DNA from: Aquificota bacterium
Lineage (GTDB): Bacteria > Thermosulfidibacterota > Thermosulfidibacteria > Thermosulfidibacterales > Thermosulfidibacteraceae
NCBI GenBank assembly: GCA_015494645.1
Contig: WGAU01000086.1
Location: forward strand, 1 to 5,328
Direction: 5' to 3'
DNA length: 5,328 bases
Both the position numbers and the translations under genes were made by a program. The notes under the pieces were generated by a model. That model was not told the origin of the DNA. It worked only from the letters and a program-made list of their open reading frames with translations, and made no database searches. Position 1 is the first letter of the stretch; every line of letters starts with the position of its first letter. This document shows positions 5,097 to 5,328 of the stretch, piece after piece.

Positions 5097-5328
5097 AATA
5101 TTTGTACTACTTTGCTTAACACTTTTAAGTTGCAGCACAAAGGAAAGTATAAATTGGAACAACAACCTGTATCTGAAACATACTTACTCCGTTTATTTAA
5201 AGTGCCCCAAGGATTATATCAGCTTCTGCAAGACCTTTAAAGACCAGATGAAATGGGAAGGTTATATATACATCCCCAACAATCTGGAAGACGCTGACAC
5301 AGTGATGAATATTTCCATAAAACGCAAC
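5080..5328 (+). CDS. Probable lipoprotein of unknown function, partial, C-terminus beyond right edge
   Basis: An open frame of 83 codons runs to the window edge. It begins MYRKVKIFVLLCLTLLSCS: a short basic start, a hydrophobic core and a lipobox-like LLSC with Cys18 as the likely lipidated residue, so the protein is predicted to be exported and anchored to a membrane. After the cysteine comes a polar Ser/Thr/Lys/Asn stretch, then a domain-like region with Tyr, Lys and two more cysteines (42 and 50). I do not recognise the family. The ATG at 5080 is the first possible start because an in-frame TGA lies at 5071-5073. It overlaps the end of the LOG gene by 17 bases and has no clear ribosome binding site (only AGG one base before the ATG), so it may rely on coupled translation. 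The leucine at position -2 of the lipobox is not the most common choice, so a plain secreted or anchored protein is the alternative. Confidence 0.7.
   Translation, partial: MYRKVKIFVLLCLTLLSCSTKESINWNNNLYLKHTYSVYLKCPKDYISFCKTFKDQMKWEGYIYIPNNLEDADTVMNISIKRN

Noticed and set aside
4965..5165. Open frame of 66 codons on the minus strand opposite the end of the LOG gene and the lipoprotein start
   Set aside because: It is Phe/Leu-rich because it is antisense to Lys/Glu-rich coding sequence, and it has no start signals of its own.
1..5328. tRNA, rRNA, CRISPR array, insertion sequence or attachment site
   Set aside because: I scanned for repeated units, cloverleaf-like tails, terminal inverted repeats and transposase motifs and saw none; nearly all of the window is accounted for by protein genes.

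Overview
This window is an ordinary-looking stretch of bacterial chromosome with two divergent gene blocks separated by about 105 bases (3871-3975). The left three quarters (1-3870, minus strand) is the front half of a respiratory complex I operon, read nuoA-nuoB-nuoC-nuoD-nuoH-nuoI. The nuoI gene runs off the left edge. The right block (3976-5328, plus strand) holds an FMN split-barrel (pyridoxamine 5'-phosphate oxidase-like) protein, a LOG/TIGR00730-type Rossmann-fold protein starting at TTG, and the first 83 codons of a probable lipoprotein that runs off the right edge.

The organism is probably a thermophilic bacterium, and my best guess is an Aquificaceae-type organism (Hydrogenobacter/Thermocrinis/Aquifex relatives). 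The clues are Lys/Glu-rich proteins, heavy use of AGG/AGA arginine and ATA isoleucine codons, moderate G+C, very compact gene packing, separate nuoC and nuoD genes, and nuoD followed directly by nuoH with no nuoE, nuoF or nuoG between them. This is an inference from style and gene order, not a database match.

The six nuo genes encode the peripheral-arm subunits that carry iron-sulfur clusters or form the quinone site (B, C, D, I) and two membrane subunits (A, H). NuoI passes electrons to the terminal N2 cluster in NuoB, and quinone is reduced in the pocket between NuoB and NuoD, facing NuoH and NuoA. The NADH-oxidising module (E, F, G) is not in this window and would have to be encoded elsewhere or replaced. 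Junctions are a 10-nt overlap or gaps of 3 to 12 nt, each with a purine-rich ribosome binding site that usually lies over the upstream stop codon, which suggests one transcript with coupled translation.

The divergent region contains a plausible sigma70-type promoter for the right block. It also holds an imperfect inverted repeat, TTGTGA-N6-TTGCAA, that brackets the candidate -10 element and resembles CRP- or Rex-type operators. This is the most testable regulatory signal here. I found no mobile element, CRISPR array, tRNA or rRNA, and nothing that clearly amounts to a new system. The right-hand cluster is the least explained part.
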